Positions 10,801 to 21,202 of a stretch of 64,000 bases of DNA are shown in pieces; position 1 is the stretch's first letter, and the number at the start of each line of letters is the position of its first letter. Below the pieces are notes generated by a model. That model was not told the DNA's origin and searched no databases. It saw only the letters and a list, made by a program, of their open reading frames with translations. A program made the translations under genes and the position numbers. This stretch comes from Breviolum minutum Mf 1.05b.01 (Eukaryota; Sar; Dinophyceae; Suessiales; Symbiodiniaceae), in contig DF239241.1 in NCBI GenBank assembly GCA_000507305.1, positions 75,271 to 139,270 of the forward strand, read 5' to 3'.

Positions 10801-13800
10801 TTTTGAGAATGAATTACCACGCAGGATTGAACTAGATAGACATATACAGACATGTGCTCTCACTGTAAAGTAGATCTTTCATGCCTCTGATTGGTTATAG
10901 AATCATGTCCTATGTAAAACCATTTTTCCATATCACCTTGACAATTTATGCCTTAGTGAACCATGTGGACAGATGGATGGCTCTAAAGTCGTCAGTATCA
11001 TCCAAATGCACGGGAACCTCATCGCACCTGGTGGCCAGATTTGGAATCGGATCACTGGAAATACGGGAGCTGATGCACAAGTAGCACAAGCTGCCAAATT
11101 TAATGAGATTGACGCTTGGAGTTGGAATGGTTGGAATGGTTGGTGGGAATGAACATGTCCACCATGAAAGTAGATCTATTTTGTGTGTTGAGAATGGGAG
11201 ATGTCCATGTCCATTTTTTTCACTTTTACTATAGGGTTAGGGTAACCTACCTGATTGGTTGTGGCTCCTCCAAATCCATTAAACCACCCTGAGCCAAAAG
11301 GCCAACCTGCGACCAAAACACTGGTTTTAGGTACGGCATAGAGGATGAAATACTACCCAGTTAATGTAACATCCAAAAAGACTGAGACGTCACAAAAGAA
11401 TGCAAGCACTTTTCAGATGTTTAGGATGTTTACAGCACATGTATTTGTTTGTGGAACTTGGAACATGACTTTGTTTTTCTGGTTGTTAATTTCAGCCCAC
11501 TTTGCAAATTCTCCAACTCATTTCCTTTCACCCAAAAACATTTCGGAAAAAAGGTGACCACATTGGGCCCTTTCTTCATCAAGTTGGGACAGGTGCCAGT
11601 GCCCTGTGAAAGATTGCTGTGGTATGGTATAGTGGGAGGAGATGAAATGATGATGTTTTTGTTGTGTTGAAGTGATGGTGATCATGTTCATAGAGGTTTT
11701 GATGGATCATGATAGTTTTCCATGTATGACTCTACTATTAGGATATTGTGTTACATGTTTCTTGTGCAGACTTCATGCTGAGTGTTGTCATGAATGACAA
11801 CTTTGCTTTTTAAACATTTTGTTAATTTTGTTGTTCTCCATCCTTTTTTTTGCTGTCCTTCAAAATTTCTTCATCAATATCATCACGCACTTCCTCCCAG
11901 GGATCAACAAAAACACCACGTCTTGCGAGGCCCTGAGTATTCGACCAGACTTGCTCTCGCCGCGAGCCATGGTGGAGTTGCAAAAACTGTGTGACAAGGT
12001 GCAACAGGGGAGAGGGGCAATCGGAGAGGGTCAATGGCAGTAGTCAATGTGGGTGAAGAAATGATGAAACATGTAAAGATGTCAGGTGACATCATCTCCA
12101 TTTTTTTCAAAAACAACTTTGTATGTCAAGAAAACACGCCTCCAAAATGACCGGCCTTCTTTTGAGGTGACGGACAATAGCATGAAGGAAACGACGATGA
12201 TGTTGGTGAACGACGTTTTTCCAATTGATCCAGAAAACTGGCAAAACAATAACATGAAACCTCATTTTTTACGGAAGAAGAATTGATAGTGAAGTGGAAG
12301 CTTATTGGAAATTGGATGTGAAAAGATATCTCAACATATCTAATAATACACAGCTGCGAGTCTGCAAATCTTGAATCCAAGGAGGAATTCGAAAAAAATA
12401 CCTTGCGACTTGGAAGATTGCGTCCAACCACCAGATGACATGTTACAATTGAAAGGTACCAGACGGAAAATCTCGAGGAAACTTCGCAAGTTCATTTACC
12501 CCTTAATTATATACTGTTCAAGTCTGGTGGCATCACCCAAATATGTATACATGAAATATATCCCTTACATTAAATCATAGTTAAATCCATCTCATGATTT
12601 TATTTGACCCCTCCCAATATTTTTGGTCTGTTCCACGTTTTGGGGGGGAATCCGAACGGGGGGAAACCCGATCGGCAGGTGCCTTCTTATTCCACTGACA
12701 TTGCCATGAAAACCTTGGAAGAAGAACTCTCAGGGAAGTTTGGACGACCGGTGAAGAAGGAGGATGTGTCACCCTGCAGAATCATGAGGGGATGGGATGG
12801 GATGGATCTACCGATCTACCTAATAAAACGACCAAAATGGGCCACTAATTTCGGTAGCTTTTTGGTTCCGGGAAATGGGAACCCGGCTATTTCAGGGTAG
12901 GTTGGTGAAGTATTAGAATTTGGCTAGATGGATGGATAGATGGATGGTGGAGATGGATGGGTTTGTTGAAGATTCAATTCAAGCGAAGTAACGGGATAAT
13001 GTGAAGGATTTCAATGACTTTGAGGAAGTGCGAAGACATGTTAGTTGCAGGATGTTATGTAGAAACAAATGCTAGGAATTAGGGAATGAAGTATACCTAT
13101 ATTGACCTAAACCACTTGTTTTTGTGGTGCGTTTTTGTTGTTTGTCTTTGCTGTTGGATGTTAGTGCACTGTTTAAACTCAACTTGTGCTCCTTACAGAC
13201 ATCAGAATGAACCTAGGCACAACCACCACAATTTGGAATCCACTTCATCGTTTTTATATAATATAATCATGTTTTTATGGACAATCATTTCCCATAGTTT
13301 CTGATATGTTTCCGTTTTTTCCATATTTTTTCTCAACAAACTTCACTCTGCCACAAATCACAAGTCCATCATAGTCCATCCCAAGGTTTTCAGAGATTAC
13401 TCCTGCTCCAGTGGCGGCAGCATCTTTGGGCCAGGCCAAATCCACCCAAAGATTAGTTTGCGAAGAGGAGACAACCTTGTGATGTCTCAGATTCCCCCGG
13501 ACACACTCCAGTAAACTAAACATAGTAATGAAAAAAAGTGGCCCTGGTTGTTTAGGGTATGTAGGGGATAATACACAGTTACAGTTATGATATGATACTA
13601 CAATCCTATAAACCATTATAAGGATCCCTATGAAACAACCAGTATAATGGAAAATAAGATTGTTTTTTTCGTGGCTCAAATCCAGTTGACTGTTCAGAAT
13701 TCCGGCTAACCAGTTGATATGGAGAATCTACCATTCTTTACGGGGGTCTTTATACATGTCAGGTGGTGCAGGAGTTCTTCCATTAAGAGTAGCATTGGAA

Positions 13801-16800
13801 CATGGACCCTGAATGAAATGTATTTCCTATTGAACATGGGGGAATTGCCCTTTCTGAAACTAACATAGCACCTGAAAGTAGGCCATCCCACAAGGAAGTT
13901 TTGAAAAAACCAACTATTGATTGTCAGGGGCTATGTTAGTTTCAGGGAGGGCAATTATTCCATTGCCAAGTGAGTTTGCCAGAGGGTACTGAAGTTTTGG
14001 CTTGTCCAGGCTCATCACGGATCCCAGATCCCATGATAAAATGGTATATTTACAGATCCGTGGACGGTTGATATTTTATTACTGTAGGTGAATTAGTAGT
14101 TGAATATACCAATCCGTCATGGGATTCCCTACCAGAATCCTACATTTGAATTGTTTTTTTGGGGCAAAGGTAGGTAAAATATATTCTATACATTGAGTGT
14201 TTGGGATTATCATGGCAGGTATCCCATGACATTCCCGTAGTACTGGCAACGGCTTTTGCGAGTCAAGTGAGATCTTGGATTTGTTTTTGAGGTGATTTTA
14301 ATTGTCTTCCTATCATGGCGAATCACGATTGGGGGGAACACTTGCATGTTGAATTCCATTTATCTTAAGTCTGTTCTACTTTCCAGTTTGATCTTCAAAA
14401 ACAAATCAAACATATCATCTCGGCACCTTATCCACGACGTCTTTTGGGAAGAATCCCTAGGCCCCAAGGTGAGGCAGTTTGTCTCCAAGAATTGGTGACT
14501 TCAATTGCCAACAATGACTCCATTTTCTTGGTGAATTACAAAAGAAGCAACATCAGGGTTTGGGGGTTGTCAAAATCCCTGTATATAACAGTGGGTAAAT
14601 ATCTATTCATTTTTATGAAAAGGACTCTGTTGACCTTCACGATTTCCAGGGTGAACCAGTGTTTAGGCAGGGCCCAAATCAAGGTGATAAAGCCATCAAG
14701 AAAAGTTGGAGAAGGTAAGGCAAACTCTCACTAAGATGTGGTGAACACATTCTGGGCAGATTTTAGCGACCAAACCGCCGGTTGGTCACCCCAAATGGTG
14801 GTGAGTTGAGGAAGGGGATCCCCCTCAAACATGTCGTTAATTCATGTTTATTCAGGTTTTAGAAAGTATATAATTTACCCAAAAATATCAAGTAAAATGT
14901 TGGATCTCGCATGATCTCGCTAAACAAAAATGGTGAATAGTTTGATCGATCCTTTGTTTTACGATCACAGGTGTATCGTGCCGTGCTGCGAGAGCCTGCA
15001 GGCGCGGTGGGAAATCCTTTATTTTTCCGAGAGTTAGTTTCTACTAAATTACAAAAAACATAATTGTTGGAAGAATACTGAAATCCAATTGGTTGGAAGA
15101 CGATCCCTTCCTTCTGAAATATTCCCTTTTAATTTTCGGCCTTTTTTGGACTTCAGGGTGGACTGATGTCAATTGAACTTTAAATATACCCAGGAAGTCC
15201 AAAGACCAAATTTTGCCGATTGGTAGGATCGGGAATCCTTTATAGGAATCATCCTAAAAACCCATTCTTTGTTTGGTCTTGGACTCCCAGGGTATATGTT
15301 GGGCCATTTGTCACCAATTCAACGGAACGAAAAAAAATGCTTCTGTCCGTGGACCAGGAGAAATTGTGGCCGTGAAGGTTCAACGACCTGCAGTGTTGGA
15401 ATCTTTACCTGGTGAAAACGTGTGGGTTTTTGCCTCGGGTTTTTTTTGGGCGTTGGTGTCATCTGGTGGTTTCAAAAGATCTATTCTTTCAATTGAAAAC
15501 CCCCAAAAACTGGTGGGAAATGATCTACTTTGACGAAGATGTTCCAGTTTGGGTTGACACCACTAACTATAGTCATACTGTAAGAATTGTAAGACCTATT
15601 TTCGTTGTTCTTGGAAAAGCTGTATTAGGTCATTAATTAAGTTGAGGATCGGTTGGTGGAGGTTTTGTGTTTTTATGTTTTTTTTGATATGAAAACTCCA
15701 TTTTCTATTGGGGAATCGGAATGTGCCAAAAGGATGATGTAACCACTGCCCGGATCAGGATCCGGGGGCAAGTTTTTGACATGGGGAGAGCTAGAGTAGT
15801 TCATGTTAAAGACAATGGTTGATACTTTTTCTATTTTTAACGTCTTAATAAGTTGGACAAAATGCCATTTGTAGGTGCCAAGTTGTATTTTGATGGATGT
15901 TTTTTTTTGGTTTGTTTTTTTTGCGTGACTTCCTCGGGGCGCTGCACCATTGTTTTTTGTACTGCCCAGGAAACAGTGTCCTTGGATTTATATCTCATCC
16001 GCAAGCTGGCCAAGTAGCTTGGATCGAGTTGTATGAAAAGAAACATTCAACGAAAGCGTGGGTGGTGGTTTCATACACTCCCTAAAACTATCATAGACCC
16101 CAAAAATGGTGGTTTCCAATAGGAATCTCCTTTTCCAGGGGTCTATTTTCAGGGGCTATGTTAGTTTCAGGGAGGGTGATATTTTTTCAACTGGGACGTC
16201 CCCTTTCTGAAGCTAACAAAACAGCACCTAAAGATTTGGGGAGGCTGGAAGATTTTTGTTGTGCAACAGGCTGATGCTACGTTAGTTTCCTAGGTGGTGA
16301 AACTTCAAAGATTTTTTATGTTCACCCCTGCTTGGGGAAATGATCCAAGTTGACAAGCATATTTTTCAGATGGGTTGGTTGAAACCACCAACTAGTTCAA
16401 CAATCGGCAGAACATCCAGGTGGAACAACGTGTGTTTTTATTTTAGAAAGGTGAAGATAGAAGGCAAAGCATCCGCCCCCTTTGTGAAGATAGATGGTCG
16501 GATGGTAGGATGGCTCTTTCTTTTTGTAACCCTATTTTGAAAGATCAGTGAATAAGCAGGGTGGATAGTGAATATATGCTCATGTTAGGTGATGGTTTTT
16601 CTCAACTAACACCGTAAGTTTTCCTGGCAAAAAACAGTGGATAACATGACCTGAACCATGTGTTCTTTGATGGAATATTCGCTTCAAAATTCGCCAGCCA
16701 TGGAAAAGCTTACACTCCCCGAAACTGACATAGCACCTGTAAGGAGGGTAACCTCCCAATCCCAGTGTTTCAGGTGCGAACTGTTAGTTTCAAGGAGGGT

Positions 16801-17785
16801 AACCCTTTTCCCTTTCAAACAGGTTCACGCAATGGCTGCAAAACGTGGGCCTTCGCGACTCCAGACGTACAGATTTCGATCCTTGGCATTGTAAAATCTG
16901 GGTGGAGTGGGTGAACAGAGACTATAGTTGATCTATAGTTGACAGTTGACAGTTCAAAGTGCAGTTTTTGGTGTTTTCTTGAGGTGTCAACTTGAAAGCA
17001 GTTTTTTTTAAATTATATTCGATAATTGTATAAAATGAATGTAGTTGAAGTTGATGTCGGGTGTTCTTGTTGATTATGTTGCTGCTTGATTGGCAAACTA
17101 ACTCTAATAAGATACAGACAAGACCCAGTCAGCAAATCCATAATCCCGAATCTCTGAAATCCACATCGACCTTTTTTATCACAATTTCCAAAAACTCCTT
17201 TTTTTTTCAGGGTAACCCATAACCCCCTGTTTAAGTTTCTTTGTGAAGATTCTACCTCAAGTAAAACTTGGTGATTTTTTAATCGGAAGAAAACCTGATC
17301 CTGAGGTCTCTTTGCTTGATGAGTTTGCTGCCAGGATTTACGAAGAATTAGACTACAATAAGGCGTCGGATCGGCAAGCAATGCAAGTGATATTTTGGTG
17401 ATGGAAGGAGGTTGTCATATAGTCATATAGTTGTATATTTAACTAGATAGATAGATGAGATGAGATGAGATGAGATGAGATGAGATGAGATGAGATGAGA
17501 TGAGATGAGATGAGATGAGATTCGATTAGATTAGATTAGATTAGATGAGATAGATAGTTTCAGGTACCTGTGTGAAGGATCAAGATCATTTAAAATATCA
17601 TTTTGAACAAAAACAACTCCAATTCCACCAATTCCACCAACTTCCTATGTTTTTTGTTGTGATAAACCATCAAGCCCACTTCCGTTTGTTTTGTGTCTCA
17701 AAGTTGAAGAATTTCCTTATTCAAAAACATTCATTTAGGGTTTCCAGGCAAACATGAAGCGGCTTGTTTCACCAGGAGTCTTGAG
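7891..17785 (+). CDS. ABC1K: ABC1/UbiB-family atypical protein kinase (5' two thirds of the domain, 12 exons)
   Basis: Members of this family (COQ8/ADCK in mitochondria, ABC1K in plastids) support quinone and prenyl-lipid metabolism. Exons: 7891-8189 (YDPEILREYFDKLPG), about 11033-11080 (SLEIRELMHK), 11554-11592 (LGPFFIKLGQ), 11930-11998 (ALSIRPDLLSPRAMVELQK), 12679-about 12755 (PSYSTDIAMKTLEEEL), 13386-13434 (FSEITPAPVAAASLGQ), 14971-15001 (VYRAVLREPA), 15358-15398 (VAVKVQRPAVL), 15970-16013 (ETVSLDLYLIRKLA), 16823-16877 (TQWLQNVGLRDSRRTDF), 17306-17386 (SLLDEFAARIYEELDYNKAS), 17748-17785 (ANMKRLVSPGVL). The KxGQ motif (KLGQ), the Ala-rich loop (AAASLGQ) and the nucleotide-binding Lys (AVK) are all present. 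Phases join exactly for the central exons. Donors are GT, GC (13435, 15002) and GA (15399, 16878). The motif equivalent to HADPHPGN and the metal-binding Asp were not found downstream; a frame at 17833-17945 (FSFEDFRQTELISDGKD) may continue the gene. The start is uncertain. Confidence 0.85.
8366..8435. mobile_element. Family A element, right half
   Basis: GGGGACATGATCC, ATTTGAC, CATATTTTCAAATGGGTTGG and the terminus CAACCACCAACTAG are intact. The left half may be the degenerate GGTTCCTCGGTTGGG at 8189. Lies in the first kinase intron. Confidence 0.6.
8742..8825. mobile_element. Family H element
   Basis: GGGGGGAATCAAACAAT, AAATCTATGGTAATTTTGA, GGGATTTCCCTTGTAA and GCATTGTTTGGGGTGGTAA match the copy at 18055 closely. 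Intronic. Confidence 0.7.
8848..8965. mobile_element. Family B element (diverged right end)
   Basis: The left end CTCCCTGAAAGCTAACAGC and right part GCCTATTTTCAGGGGC keep the family layout. Intronic in the kinase gene. Confidence 0.6.
8990..9112. mobile_element. Family I repeat copy
   Basis: TTGTAAGTAGGATTATAACT, CCACTTATAGGTGTGAAA and AACCCCAGTTACCC match 2088. It ends in GGGCCCACCTTGTAGGGGTG, immediately followed by a family C copy. Confidence 0.6.
9112..9235. mobile_element. Family C element
   Basis: Begins CACCCCCGAAGTTTAACA, has ATGGTGGTTGGAAG in the middle and TTTTTCAGGGGGCGAACTGTT towards the right end; the terminus is decayed. Confidence 0.6.
9250..11030. other. Large kinase intron, no exon recognised
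   Basis: Between the first kinase exon and the SLEIRELMHK exon lies mostly frame-poor DNA with a family C-like fragment near 9730-9820. About 30-50 residues of the family's linker region should be encoded somewhere here but I could not identify them. Confidence 0.4.
13543..13677. mobile_element. Family G element in a kinase intron
   Basis: Has CCCTGGTTGTTTAGGGTATG, AAACCATTATAAGGATCCC, CAACCAGTATAATGGAAA and TTTTTTTCGTGGCTCAAA. Lies inside the GC-AG intron 13435-14970. Confidence 0.75.
13842..13956. mobile_element. Family B element in a kinase intron
   Basis: AATTGCCCTTTCTGAAACTA at the left is mirrored by TAGTTTCAGGGAGGGCAATT at the right. Same intron as the family G copy at 13543. Confidence 0.8.
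15463..15572. mobile_element. Family A element (diverged) in a GA-AG kinase intron
   Basis: GGTGGTTTCAAAAGATC, GGGAAATGATCTACTTTGAC and GGTTGACACCACTAACTATAG follow the family A order. It lies within intron 15399-15969 but does not reach its splice sites. Confidence 0.6.
16073..16179. mobile_element. Family B element
   Basis: ACACTCCCTAAAACTATCATAG at the left end pairs with CTATGTTAGTTTCAGGGAGG at the right, with ATGGTGGTT and TCTCCTTTTCC in the middle. First of four elements in the intron 16014-16822. Confidence 0.8.
16196..16262. mobile_element. Family B left-half fragment
   Basis: CCCCTTTCTGAAGCTAACA, AGCACCTAAAGATT and GGCTGGAAGATT match the left half of family B. The right half is missing. 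Confidence 0.55.
16291..16395. mobile_element. Family A element
   Basis: Complete from TAGGTGGTGAAACTTC to GAAACCACCAACTAG with CACCCCTGCTTGGGG and AAATGATCCAAGTTGAC. Third element in the same kinase intron. Confidence 0.8.
16709..16803. mobile_element. Family B element next to a kinase acceptor
   Basis: TTACACTCCCCGAAACTGACA at the left and TGTTAGTTTCAAGGAGGGTAA at the right. It ends about 20 bp before the acceptor of the 16823 exon, so the pyrimidine tract lies just outside the element. Confidence 0.75.
17446..17560. repeat. (GATGA)n microsatellite
   Basis: At least a dozen tandem GATGA pentamers followed by GATTA variants, between TAGATAGATAGA flanks, in the kinase intron after the 17306 exon. 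Confidence 0.9.
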
Positions 17786-18054
17786 GTGACATGAAACACT
17801 TGAAACCAATGGTAGAATGAATTGATTTATAGGAAGCACCATGGAGGCTTGTTTTCTTTCGAAGACTTTCGACAAACTGAGCTGATTTCAGATGGCAAAG
17901 ATTGTCAAACACCGTTTTCCAACTTTTTGAAGGAATTTGTCGTTTGATTCTGCACTTGGAGTTCAGGCAACACAGTCTTCACACAAAACACCCCCTGGGC
18001 ACAGTCGATGGAAGATAGCCTGCGTCTTTCCAGGGGTCATTAAATGGGACTCTT

Positions 18055-18142
18055 TGTTGGGGGAATCAAACAATACAAATCTATGGTAATTTCTAGGGAT
18101 TTCCCTTCTAAATAATGACCTGTTTGGGTTGGTAAATGACCC
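18055..18142. mobile_element. Family H element
   Basis: GGGGGAATCAAACAATACAA, ATCTATGGTAATTTCTAGGG and CTGTTTGGGTTGGTAA; best match is 8742. Confidence 0.7.
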
Positions 18143-18161
18143 CCTGCATCTCCCGGACTGC

Positions 18162-18239
18162 CAGGAATGTGCTAATGGCCTGTTGGTGGAGCAACACATG
18201 TCGCACTTAGAACGGGCTGCTCCGGTCGCAGTTCAGAAG
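18162..18239 (+). CDS. Weak unidentified exon candidate
   Basis: After CTGCCAG the frame reads ECANGLLVEQHMSHLERAAP then VAVQK before a GTTGGT. It looks protein-like but I cannot relate it to the kinase domain or to any other family. Confidence 0.3.
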
Positions 18240-18257
18240 GTTGGTAGATTTTTATGG

Positions 18258-18524
18258 CTACTTGGAGGATCATCCCAGATACACCCCCCGAAATTTAACA
18301 GTTCGCCCCTGAAAAATGATGGTTGGAAGATAATCCTTTCCTGTTGAGATTGCCTATTTTTAGGGGCGAACTGTTAAATTTCCGGGGTGTAGTAAGTGGT
18401 TAGGATCACCCAATTATAAGCCATTTTCATGGCCATTTGGAAGGGGTCCCACAACCCAATCATTAGGGGACGTATGATCACCATGGGTATTGACCTCTCA
18501 CTAAATGGGATGATTTTTCAAGTA
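18258..18524. mobile_element. Family E element split by a family C insertion
   Basis: The left end CTACTTGGAGGATCATCCC and the remainder (AGTAAGTGG, TTATAAGCC, GGCCATTT, CTCACTAAATGGGATGAT, CAAGTA) match the uninterrupted copy at 41456-41605. The 110-bp family C element at 18281-18390 separates CCAGATA from the AGTAAGT that directly follow each other in the 41456 copy. Confidence 0.8.
18281..18390. mobile_element. Family C element, near-perfect palindrome, nested in family E
   Basis: Arms of about 36 bp (ACACCCCCCGAAATTTAACA... and ...TGTTAAATTTCCGGGGTGT) differ at only a few positions, indicating a young copy. TA borders each side. The target TA is present once in the empty homologous site at 41477-41479. 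Confidence 0.9.
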
Positions 18525-18639
18525 CCCTCCAAAATATCATCCATGGAGATTAGGCTGATTGGCCTGCAAACCTCTTGGAATTTCTGCCAAGCAGAGATTA
18601 AGCTTGGGATTGATTCTTTTGCAGCAAAAGCATCAGCTT

Positions 18640-18763
18640 ATGGCTAATTGTTGGTTTGGGGCCGGGTGGTTTGGGATTCAAAAGGATGCCCTTCAGTAAC
18701 CATCCCTTTCATAGGGGGGATCCCAGGAATCCAAACCACCAACCCAAACCAACAATTAGCCAT
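18640..18763. mobile_element. Family K long inverted repeat
   Basis: ATGGCTAATTGTTGGTTTGG and GGGTGGTTTGGGATTC are mirrored by GGAATCCAAACCACC and CCAAACCAACAATTAGCCAT, giving arms of nearly 40 bp around a 45-bp loop. Single copy in this window. Confidence 0.85.
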
Positions 18764-19192
18764 TTGCTGAAATCAGGAATCCTGTCCACTACTTTGTTCT
18801 GGGGAATAGGACTGGATTTCAAATCCAAATGGGTTTAAATTCGAATTTGAGCCTCCATCTACAGGATTCTATGGTACACCTTAGTAGGCTTAAATTTGAA
18901 TCTAAACCCCTAGACTTGGGGGGGTGGATAGTCCTGGCTGCAGGCCCAGATTCGAATCTCAGATTTTCTCATCAGATACCCCCAATTTGGGCTTAGATTC
19001 GGTTTTGCGCCCTACAAATTTTGGTTGTAGAAGGAATAGAATTCAGATCTTGTCCTATCAATAGCGTTCTGATTTTAGTTTTGGATTCAATTTTAAGACT
19101 CCTAATTGGCATGGGACGGTGGAGAGATGAGGTTTACATGTTGGACATTGCATTCGTTTTGGCCCTATATTTCCAGTGAGTAGTCAGGGCAC

Positions 19193-20616
19193 ATGTCGGA
19201 GCAGGCGCTTGTGGCAGTGAAAGATGAGGACTCGGAAGCAGAGGCAGTATCTCCAGTTGTGAAGGGCCGGCAGCGAAAAGAGTGGAAATTGATTGCAACT
19301 GATGAGCTCCAGCAGCGTGAGGACCTGCGACGAGGAGCTCAGAGATGGCTGAGGGCAAAGGACATTCCTCTAAGTCCAGCAACAAAGGGGCCTTCACGTT
19401 GATCGCTAGATGCAGTTCTTGTGTGCAATGCAGCAGACAGTGGTGCTTTTCTTTGGTTTCCGAGAGCTTGCATGTTGAAGTTTGCGGTGAATGTTCAACT
19501 GAAAAGGATGTGGTCAGATTACGACGCTTTCATGCTCGCAAGTTTGCCAAGGAGCATACACCTGCTGCGGCATTGAAGGCAATGAGGGCAGCAGGCATAG
19601 AAGTGGAACATCGCCCCGCAAACTGGCAGGTGAAGAACCAGAGGCCCAAAAAGAATCATACAGATTCCCATGGGAGCATCGCTTGTTTGGGGGACCTGAA
19701 ACGATTTGTGCAAACACCTCCAGATGGCGTGTATGTGTACGCAGATGATTGTGTGTGTGCCTGGGTGCATGTTTGGAAAGGTTTCCAGAACTCCATTGGG
19801 GTTCTCACTTTTAGAGCCCAGCATTTGGGGTCTTTAATGCACAACCTCAAGTCCCTGGATGGTAGTTGAGGATTGTATATTTGTATATATCTATATTTAT
19901 TCATGTGTTGAGAATTTTGGATCTATCTTGAGATCTTGGTGACACTTGAAAACGTACATAAACATATGTTTTTTTGAAAAAATCAATCTATACATATTTT
20001 ATGTTGATCTGCTTTAAGTTTCATGTAAATATATATATATATATGTGTTTTTTGTTTGATTTTCGTTTATAATTGTATCCATATATATATATATGTTTTG
20101 TGAAATGTATGTGTAAAGCATTTATATATATATATATGCTGTATATATAAATATAAATTATATATATTTATGATCCAGGTTTGGCAGGCACCAACCCCCA
20201 CCCCCACCCAATGTAATGTACCCATCTTGACCCCCTTCCCCCCTCCCCCTGTGTCTTGTGGGTGGGAAATGTGCACACATCTTCGTACTTTTCCAAATGT
20301 GTTTGCGCAATGGCGCGACACGTACTTCAAGTCGTATGAAGATTATGTGCTAAATCTGGAGCGTGACGGTGTTTACGCAGACGACCTTTGTTGCATGGCT
20401 GCCAGCCATCTCTTGCTGCGACCGCTCAGAATCATATCTGATTGCTCTGGTGATTACACATTTGACTTTGAGCCCCCAGAGACAATAGATCGTTCTGCTT
20501 GGGGACACCCTGTTGTCTTGGCCTTTTACCTGAAGGGTAGGCACTATGAGGCTACGCAGCCGCTTGAAGCGGATGTGCAAGCCGCAAAACGCAACAAACG
20601 TGAAGCACAGTCCTAA
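19193..20616 (+). CDS. OTU-like cysteine protease gene in two overlapping frames
   Basis: OTU proteases remove ubiquitin-like modifiers. The first frame (19193-19402) encodes RKEWKLIATDELQQREDLRR; the second (to 19745 or so) continues with LIARCSSCVQCSRQW, VCGECSTEKDVVRLRRFHAR and MRAAGIEVEHRPANWQ. After an AT-rich interval a third segment (about 20270-20616, stop at 20614) has the C-terminal half of an OTU fold: YEDYVLNLERDGVYADDLCC, LLRPLRIISD, WGHPVVLAFYLKGRHYEAT, with the likely catalytic His in RHYEAT. I could not find the N-terminal DGxC catalytic Cys. The first two frames overlap and the switch would occur at an A AAG GGG heptamer. Codon-rich, compact and different in style from its split neighbours; possibly a transposed or retroposed unit. 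May be a pseudogene. Confidence 0.55.
19384..19390 (+). promoter_or_regulatory. Possible -1 frameshift heptamer (A AAG GGG)
   Basis: The seven bases fit X XXY YYZ in the zero frame of the upstream reading frame. A one-base backward slip joins PATKG directly to AFTLIARC of the downstream frame. A plain one-base deletion in the G run would produce the same picture. Confidence 0.35.
20028..20170. repeat. AT-rich (AT)n tracts
   Basis: Several pure TATATA runs of 10-16 bp inside the presumed intron of the OTU-like gene. Confidence 0.85.
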
Positions 20617-20946
20617 AAGGTGCTGCTATAGGGAGACTTCACGGGGGGATTGAAACCAAATTCTAGCGTAGTGAATTGTTGTGGAGGCCTGGGTCTACAG
20701 ACTCTGGATTAAATTCGAATTTCAGCCTTTTTAAATCCATTTCCAAGCCTTTTCTGGATTCACTTTCCAGCCTCATCCCATAAGGTATTACCTATGCAGA
20801 TATGTAATTTTATATAGATTTGCTGCTGAGAGTGTGAAATTTCCCTAGTATTTCCAGGTACGATGTTATACTCATGGAAAAATCTTCCATTGCCAAGGCC
20901 AGTGTATGTCATAGTATGCCAGGATGATGTAGATTGCTCTTGCGAG

Positions 20947-21113
20947 TTGGAGATGGGATGGAATATGGCGTTATTGCGAATGCCACGACATGTTACATTG
21001 GATTTGTTTCTGTTGAAGATGACTTTTCAATTGCTTTGGGAGAAAATGACACAAAGTGCTTCGTTTTTTGGATTGGGTGTCCAGTTGGAACATACTGCAA
21101 TACAAACCCGTGA
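20947..21113 (+). CDS. Unidentified terminal exon candidate
   Basis: After TTGCGAG the frame reads GDGMEYGVIANATTCYIGF then VSVEDDFSIALGENDTKC and FWIGCPVGTYCNTNP, ending in TGA at 21111-21113. It is the best-looking of three overlapping open frames. Family unknown. Confidence 0.35.
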
Positions 21114-21202
21114 TCATTGTTGCAACAAAATAAGGAGACATCAGAAGTCTCAACCGTACAAATCTACACTTAACAGGATGTATATACCTCCAAAAAAGAA
21201 GT

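Larger units (their letters stand above)
18835..20728. repeat. Direct repeat pair flanking the OTU-like gene
   Basis: The 20-bp word TTAAATTCGAATTTgAGCCT at 18835-18854 recurs with one mismatch at 20709-20728. Both sit in similar AT-rich, AAATCCA-containing tracts. This could be the border of a larger mobile unit carrying the gene at 19193-20616. Confidence 0.5.

Noticed and set aside
13660-13677. Family G right end (GTGGCTCAA) as a spliced-leader relic
   Set aside because: It recurs in each G copy as part of the element, and the rest of the leader is absent.
17968-18010. Frame reading HTKHPLGTVDG, superficially like the kinase HADPHPGN loop
   Set aside because: Key Asp and Asn residues do not align and no splice context supports it.
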